64,000 bases of DNA from CAWCAW01 sp963714125. GTDB lineage: Bacteria; Actinomycetota; Acidimicrobiia; Acidimicrobiales; UBA8190. Every line of letters begins with the position of its first letter. The stretch's first letter is position 1. Made by a program: the position numbers and the translations under genes. Below, piece after piece: positions 59,069 to 64,000 of this stretch. The stretch is from assembly GCA_963714125.1 (NCBI GenBank), contig OY970234.1, forward strand, positions 2,046,001 to 2,110,000. Reading direction: 5' to 3'. The notes under the pieces are model-generated. The model saw nothing but the letters and a program-made list of their open reading frames with translations, did no database searches and had not been told where the DNA came from.

Positions 59069-60199
59069 TCAGTCGACGAAGGTGTTGAGGACGTCGATGA
59101 GCTGGCGCAGGCGGCCGTAATGAGTCCGGTCGAACCGGAAGGCGAGTCGGGGCAGATCGACGTGGTCGTCATTGGCCCGTTCCGGGGCCAGCGCCTTGGA
59201 CGGTCGGATGACGCCGCTGGCCACGATGTCCTCGAACCGGGCATTGAGCTCCGCCAGCTGTGACCTGGTGGGCGCGGTGCGCATGCGCATCACGAGCAGG
59301 TCCCCGACCCAGCGGCACGAGTGGTAGTTGCGGTAGAAACCGAGGAGTTCTTGGGCCGCTTCCTCGATATCGGCGGTGACCTTGTACAACGAGTGGTCCT
59401 CGGGGGAGACGAGCCCACGCGAACTCACTTCCTCCTCGACGAATCGCTGCCACCCGCGCCAATAGGTGCCGGCGGGCACATCCAACAGCACCAGCGGTGC
59501 CGGTTCGGCTTTACCCGTCTGCAGCAATGTCAGAAGCTCAAAGGCCTCGTCCAAGGTGCCGAACCCACCGGGCAACACCGCGTAGCCGTCGGACTCTTTG
59601 ATGAGCATGAGCTTGCGGGTGAAGAAGTACCGCATCTCGACGAGCTTGGGGTCTTGGGCGATGAAAGCGTTGGCGCCTTGTTCTTGGGGCAGGCGGATGT
59701 TGACCCCCAGGGATTGTTCCCGACCGGCCCCCTCCATCCCGGCCGCCATGATGCCGGGACCGGCTCCGGTCACCACCATCCACCCATGCTGCGCGATGCG
59801 CTCGGCCAGCCGGCGCGCTTGGAGGTACAGCGGATCATCGGGAAGGGTGCGGGCCGATCCGAAGAACGTGACCTTCTGGGCGTGACGGTACGGCCGAAAG
59901 ACGCGGAAGGCCTCGGCCATCTCCGCCAGTGCCGAACTGGCCAGCTTCAGGTCCAAGGCGTCGGTGTGCTCCTCAGCCAGATGGACGACGGTGCCGAGAA
60001 TGGCTCGGTACAAATCACGCCGCTCGGTGACTCCCAGCGCGTCGAGGAACTCGTTGACGAGGTGCGCGCTCGCGGCCGCCAGGGCGGTGTCGGGGCTGAT
60101 GCCCTCGGCCCCGGCCGTATCGGCAGCCAAGGGGGGAATGCGCGCCGTTTGGGCGCCGTCGATGCCGGTGCCGTCTCCCGTAGGGGGCTCGTTCAGCAA
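59069..60199 (-). CDS. LOG-family (TIGR00730-like) Rossmann protein
   Basis: 376 residues. The lysine-decarboxylase-like signature is VLPGGFGTLDEAFELLTLLQTGK (PGGxGTxxE with E as in DEAF) and VTGAGPGIMAAGMEGAG. LOG proteins hydrolyse cytokinin-like nucleoside monophosphates; bacterial members often act as nucleotide-5'-monophosphate phosphoribohydrolases, longer ones like PpnN. The 110-residue N-terminal extension has LVNEFLDALGVTERRDLYRAILGTVVHLAEEH. The start is TTG 60199 in the reading given, overlapping fbiC by seven bases; a later start is possible. Confidence 0.85.
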   Translation of the reverse strand: MLNEPPTGDGTGIDGAQTARIPPLAADTAGAEGISPDTALAAASAHLVNEFLDALGVTERRDLYRAILGTVVHLAEEHTDALDLKLASSALAEMAEAFRVFRPYRHAQKVTFFGSARTLPDDPLYLQARRLAERIAQHGWMVVTGAGPGIMAAGMEGAGREQSLGVNIRLPQEQGANAFIAQDPKLVEMRYFFTRKLMLIKESDGYAVLPGGFGTLDEAFELLTLLQTGKAEPAPLVLLDVPAGTYWRGWQRFVEEEVSSRGLVSPEDHSLYKVTADIEEAAQELLGFYRNYHSCRWVGDLLVMRMRTAPTRSQLAELNARFEDIVASGVIRPSKALAPERANDDHVDLPRLAFRFDRTHYGRLRQLIDVLNTFVD

Positions 60200-62478
60200 G
60201 GGGCTGGAACGCGCCCGTACAGCGTGGTGCGCTGGTCGAGTTGCCGACCGAGGGGTTCGAGCAGGGCGCGGAAGTCGTCCTCTTGCATCATCTGGCCGTG
60301 GCTCGCACCCGCGGCGCGCGAGATGTTCTCGTCCATGAGTGTGCCCCCGAGGTCATTCGCCCCGGCGGCGAGGACCTGCGTCGACCCGGCCGCCCCCATC
60401 TTGACCCAGCTCACTTGGATGTTGGGGATCCAGCCGTGATAGGCGATGCGACCCACGGCGTGCATGAGCACGGCTTCGCGAAATGTCGGACCTTGGCGGG
60501 CTTTGCCTTGCAGGTAAATGGGTGAGGCCATATGGACGAAAGGCAGCGGAACGAACTCGGTGAACCCGCCCGTCTCTCGCTGCAGGTCGCGGGTACGCAC
60601 CATGTGCCGAGCCCACGACACCGGGCGTTCCACGGCCCCGAACATGATGGTGACATTGGACCGCAGCCCGATGCTGTGGGCGGTGCGATGGGCCTCGAGC
60701 CACTCTTCAGTATTGATCTTGTCGGGGCACAACACGGCCCGAACCTCGTCATCGAGGATCTCCGCCGCCGTGCCGGGCAGCGTGGCCAGCCCGGCGCTTT
60801 GCAGCCGACGGAGGTAGTCGACCAGTGGCTCGCCGAGTCGCTTGGCCCCTTCGGTGACCTCGAGTGCGGTGAAGGCGTGGATATGGATGTTCGGGGAGGC
60901 GGCGCGCACAGCACCGATGACCTCGAGGTAGTAGTCACCGTCGAAGCTGGGGTGGATACCGCCTTGGAGGCAGACTTCGGTGGCGCCTGCCTCTTGTGCT
61001 TCTCTGACACGATCGGTGATGTCGCTCAGCTCGAGGAGGTACGGCGACCCCCGCAAGTTGAGTGAGAGGGGCCCTTTGGAGAAGGCGCAGAAGCGGCACT
61101 TGAACGTGCATACATTCGTGTAGTTGATGTTGCGGTTGGCCACCCACGTCACCACGTCGCCCACACTTTGACGGCGCAGTTGGTCGGCCACCTCGGCCAC
61201 GGCTCTCACGTCCGAACCACGCGCCGAGAACAGTGTCACGATCTCGGTCTCACCCACCTCTTGACCCAGTCCCACGCCGGCGAGCACCTCGCCCAAAGCG
61301 CTGCCCGCCGTCGGTAGCGGAGCCACGTCCGGCGTCACGGGCACCAGCGGGGGAGGAGCCACGGTGCCTCCCGAGCACCACCGGTCCTCGCGGGCCAGGC
61401 CGTCGGCGTCGGTGCGGATGAGCACGGGAAGGCGCATGTCGGGGTGCAGCCAACGCTCGGGCGCCAGCGCGAACTCCGGGTAGATGGTGAGTCGGGGAGC
61501 AAGCACCAGGCGCTGCGTTTCGGTGGCGTCGCGCAGGACCGTCAGCGCCGGCCACGCTCGCTCGGGATTCACGTGGTCGAGGGTGACCGGCGACACGCCA
61601 CCCCAGTCGTCGATGCCGGCATCGAGCAGCGGCCCCAGATCGTCGGACAGGTTGGGCGGAGCTTGGAGGTGAACGTCGGAAGGAAGCAGGACTCGGGCGG
61701 CCGCGATGGTCCAGCGCAACTCCTCGGGTGGGCACGGCGGGTGATCGTGCATGGCCGTGCCCACCTTGGGGAGGAAATTCTGGACGATCACCTCTTGGAT
61801 GTGCCCGTACTGCTGGTGCGACGCGGCGATGGCGGCCAGGGCGCGTAACCGCTCGGATCGGGACTCGCCGATACCCACCAGCACTCCGGTGGTGAAGGGA
61901 ATTGATGCCTCGCCTGCCGCGTCCAAGGTGGCCAGGCGACGGGCGGAGGTTTTATCGGGGGCGCCGCGGTGACAGGCCAAGGTGTCGTCAAGGGACTCGA
62001 TCATCATCCCCTGGCTGGCCGACACGGCCCGCAAGGTGAGGAGGTCCTCGGTGCCCAGTGCGCCGGCATTGGCGTGGGGGAGCAGTCCGACCTCGTCGCG
62101 CACCAGCGCGCACATGGCCGCCAGGTAGTCGATGGTTGATCGGTAGCCGTGCTCGTCCAACCACCGCCGGGCCACGACGTAACGATCCTCGGGGGCCTCA
62201 CCCAAGGTGAACAGCGCTTCGTGGCATCCGGCATCGGCTCCGGCCCGAGCGATGGTCAGCACCTGTTCAGCCGACAGGTAGGCGGCTTCGAGGCGAGCCG
62301 GCGGCTGCGCGAACGTGCAATAGCCGCAGCGGTCGCGACACAGCTGGGTCAAAGGAATGAAGACCTTGGGCGAATAGGTGACGCGCTGCCCGTGCGCGGC
62401 GGCTCGGATGACACGCGCCTCGGCGGCCAGGTCATCTGTCGCAGCGACGAGGACTTCGTCGGGGCCCATGAGGGCCAC
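60193..62478 (-). CDS. fbiC: 7,8-didemethyl-8-hydroxy-5-deazariboflavin synthase, fused CofG-CofH
   Basis: Radical-SAM enzyme that makes the Fo chromophore of coenzyme F420. 761 residues with two radical-SAM halves: CRDRCGYCTF in the N-terminal half (CofG) and CTFKCRFCAF in the C-terminal half (CofH), each the CxxxCxxC cluster site. HPPCPPEELRWTIAAARVLLPSDV and VSWVKMG / GTLMDENISRAAGA are typical of CofG and CofH respectively. The fusion is the actinobacterial form. ATG 62478. Downstream LOG gene overlaps it; zwf is upstream on the same strand 54 bases away. Confidence 0.95.
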   Translation of the reverse strand: MALMGPDEVLVAATDDLAAEARVIRAAAHGQRVTYSPKVFIPLTQLCRDRCGYCTFAQPPARLEAAYLSAEQVLTIARAGADAGCHEALFTLGEAPEDRYVVARRWLDEHGYRSTIDYLAAMCALVRDEVGLLPHANAGALGTEDLLTLRAVSASQGMMIESLDDTLACHRGAPDKTSARRLATLDAAGEASIPFTTGVLVGIGESRSERLRALAAIAASHQQYGHIQEVIVQNFLPKVGTAMHDHPPCPPEELRWTIAAARVLLPSDVHLQAPPNLSDDLGPLLDAGIDDWGGVSPVTLDHVNPERAWPALTVLRDATETQRLVLAPRLTIYPEFALAPERWLHPDMRLPVLIRTDADGLAREDRWCSGGTVAPPPLVPVTPDVAPLPTAGSALGEVLAGVGLGQEVGETEIVTLFSARGSDVRAVAEVADQLRRQSVGDVVTWVANRNINYTNVCTFKCRFCAFSKGPLSLNLRGSPYLLELSDITDRVREAQEAGATEVCLQGGIHPSFDGDYYLEVIGAVRAASPNIHIHAFTALEVTEGAKRLGEPLVDYLRRLQSAGLATLPGTAAEILDDEVRAVLCPDKINTEEWLEAHRTAHSIGLRSNVTIMFGAVERPVSWARHMVRTRDLQRETGGFTEFVPLPFVHMASPIYLQGKARQGPTFREAVLMHAVGRIAYHGWIPNIQVSWVKMGAAGSTQVLAAGANDLGGTLMDENISRAAGASHGQMMQEDDFRALLEPLGRQLDQRTTLYGRVPAPC

Positions 62479-62532
62479 CTTACCTACCGTCGGCGTACCA
62501 ACCGGTCCCCGGCTCCGGTGCCGTGTTGGCGA

Positions 62533-64000
62533 TCACGGGGAGCGCCATTGGTGCAGGTCTCGGGCCAAGAGCAGATCGGCCTCGCGCGGACCCCAGGTAC
62601 CTGCCTCGTAGGACACCAAGGGCACGGCATCCTCGCTCCATGCTTCGAGGAAGGGGTCGACGATCCGCCACGCCTGGTCGACTTCATCAGTACGGATGAA
62701 CAGGGTCGAGTCGCCGATCATGGCGTCGTGCAAGAGCCGCTCATAGGCATCGGCGGACGGACCAGGGAAGGCGTCGGCGTAGGAGAACTCCATTCCCACC
62801 GAGCGCAGACGGAACTCCTCGCCGGGAACCTTGGCCCCGAACTGCAGGCAGATGCCCTCGTCGGGCTGGATGCGCATGAGCAACGCATTGGGGCGAAGGT
62901 CGCGCGTGAGGCGCCCGCCAAAGGCGAGGTGCGGGACACGCTGAAACTGCAGGGCCACCTCGGTGACGCGCCGGGCCAGCCGTTTACCCGTGCGCACGTA
63001 GATGGGGACGCCGGCCCAGCGCCAGTTGTCGACGTTCAGCCTCATGGCGACATATGTCTCGGTGCGGCTGTGGGGATCGACGCCTTCCTCGTCCCGGTAG
63101 GCGGGAACCGGCGTCCCTCCCACTTGTCCGGCGCCGTACTGGCCGCGCACGGCCATTCCCACTGCGGCGTCGATGTCGGGCACCTCCACGGCCCTCAGCA
63201 ACTTCACCTTTTCGTCGCGGATCCCTTGGGCGTCGACGGTGGCGGGTGGCTCCATGAGTGTCAGCGCCAGGACCTGCATCACGTGGTTCTGCACGATGTC
63301 GCGCAGTGCCCCGGCGGTCTCGTAGAAGCCGCCCCGATGCTCCACCCCGAGCTCTTCGGCCACGGTGATCTGGATGCTGTCGACGTAGCGGCGATTCCAT
63401 ACCGGCTCGAAAATGGCGTTGGCGAAGCGCAGAGCGAGCACGTTCTGCACGGTCTCCTTGCCCATGTAGTGGTCGATCCGGAAAATCTGGGACTCGTCGA
63501 ACGAGCTGTGCACGTCGTCGTCGAGCTGACGGGCGCTGCCCAGGTCACGACCGAAAGGCTTCTCGATGACCACGCGGGCGAAGCTGCCGCCGGCACCGGG
63601 TTGGTTGCACCCGTAGCGGCCCAAAGCGGCCGCCACGGTGCCGAAGATGGCAGGCACGGTGGCCAGGTAATAGAGCCGGTTCCCCGAGGTGCCCTCTGAC
63701 GCGTCCACCTCGGCGAGGACGTTCTGGAGACGTTCGTAGGTGTCCTGGTCGTCATAGCCGCCCGACACGTAGCGAAATCGCACCGCCAATTGCTGCCAGG
63801 CATCATTGTCCGAAGACACGGCGCCAAGCACGTGCGCGCGAAAGTCGTCGTCGCTCCACGGCGATCGGGCCACGCCGACAACGGTGAAGTTGGCCGGCAG
63901 AGCCTTGTGTTCGGCCAGACTGGCCAGCGCGGGCATGAGTTTGCGGGCGGTCAGGTCGCCCGAAGCCCCGAAGACCACCATGGCGAGCGGCGGTGGTGGC
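62533..64000 (-). CDS. zwf: Glucose-6-phosphate 1-dehydrogenase (5' end at or beyond the window edge)
   Basis: First step of the oxidative pentose phosphate pathway; makes NADPH. NADP motif VVFGASGDLTARKLMPAL, active-site segment RIDHYMGKETVQNVLALRFAN with the catalytic His, and GVPIYVRTGKRLARRVTEV. The 482 residues after ATG 63981 are nearly complete. The frame upstream of that ATG stays open to the window edge (codons for PPPPLA precede it), so the true start may lie outside. It precedes fbiC on the same strand. Confidence 0.95.
   Translation of the reverse strand, partial: PPPPLAMVVFGASGDLTARKLMPALASLAEHKALPANFTVVGVARSPWSDDDFRAHVLGAVSSDNDAWQQLAVRFRYVSGGYDDQDTYERLQNVLAEVDASEGTSGNRLYYLATVPAIFGTVAAALGRYGCNQPGAGGSFARVVIEKPFGRDLGSARQLDDDVHSSFDESQIFRIDHYMGKETVQNVLALRFANAIFEPVWNRRYVDSIQITVAEELGVEHRGGFYETAGALRDIVQNHVMQVLALTLMEPPATVDAQGIRDEKVKLLRAVEVPDIDAAVGMAVRGQYGAGQVGGTPVPAYRDEEGVDPHSRTETYVAMRLNVDNWRWAGVPIYVRTGKRLARRVTEVALQFQRVPHLAFGGRLTRDLRPNALLMRIQPDEGICLQFGAKVPGEEFRLRSVGMEFSYADAFPGPSADAYERLLHDAMIGDSTLFIRTDEVDQAWRIVDPFLEAWSEDAVPLVSYEAGTWGPREADLLLARDLHQWRSP

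Overview
The window comes from a high-GC actinobacterium. The 16S sequence, the F420 synthase FbiC, the gcvH-garA-merR-DUF151 neighbourhood known from mycobacteria, leaderless-looking promoters and GTG starts all fit. The 16S text and the GarA homologue with a zinc ribbon suggest the class Acidimicrobiia, but no alignment was possible.

Layout. 1-1600: the 3' part of argH and a 3-methyladenine DNA glycosylase gene. 1570-8640: one complete rRNA operon (16S-23S-5S) with a candidate promoter, two long processing stems, no spacer tRNA and a terminator. Its 23S gene is interrupted by two group I introns, each carrying a single-motif LAGLIDADG endonuclease gene; they sit after E. coli positions U1923 (the I-CeuI site) and U2604 (peptidyl-transferase region). 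8700-14900: a dipeptide/oligopeptide ABC transporter split into a fused ATPase gene and a convergent operon for binding protein and permeases. 15000-21700: a TPR protein, threonine aldolase, class I fructose-bisphosphate aldolase, and 2-oxoacid:ferredoxin oxidoreductase KorAB. 21900-28200: DUF1015, an MFS exporter, a CDP-alcohol phosphatidyltransferase, and a sugar nucleotidyltransferase fused to a degenerate phosphohexomutase. 28200-32300: gcvH, a zinc-ribbon/FHA GarA homologue, MerR regulator, hypoxanthine phosphoribosyltransferase, DUF151 nuclease and a lipoprotein. 32300-37000: an AcuI/YhdH reductase, a small protein, an ArsR regulator with a clear palindromic operator in its own promoter, a GT87-like membrane protein and an anchored protein of unknown function. 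37270-40300: thiO-thiS-thiG-thiD on the minus strand. 40400-46500: glutamate synthase gltB-gltD. 46500-55300: RraA-like protein, 2-hydroxyacid dehydrogenase, AllA-like protein, SpoU methyltransferase with a hexanucleotide microsatellite, a Tat-exported glycoside hydrolase, a beta-propeller protein, cupin, GNAT and SDR proteins. 55300-64000: a phosphotriesterase-family hydrolase, an F420/flavin split-barrel protein, an acyl-CoA ligase, a LOG-family protein, fbiC and glucose-6-phosphate dehydrogenase (zwf) running off the end.

How the parts relate. Several genes meet at 2-oxoglutarate and glutamate: korAB, gltBD and a GarA homologue, whose mycobacterial relatives control exactly these branches. 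F420 synthesis (fbiC) sits near a candidate F420-binding protein. The most unusual content is the pair of related, fully foldable group I introns in one 23S gene. Most of the rest is ordinary chromosomal housekeeping; I found no CRISPR array, prophage, transposase, toxin-antitoxin pair or tRNA gene.
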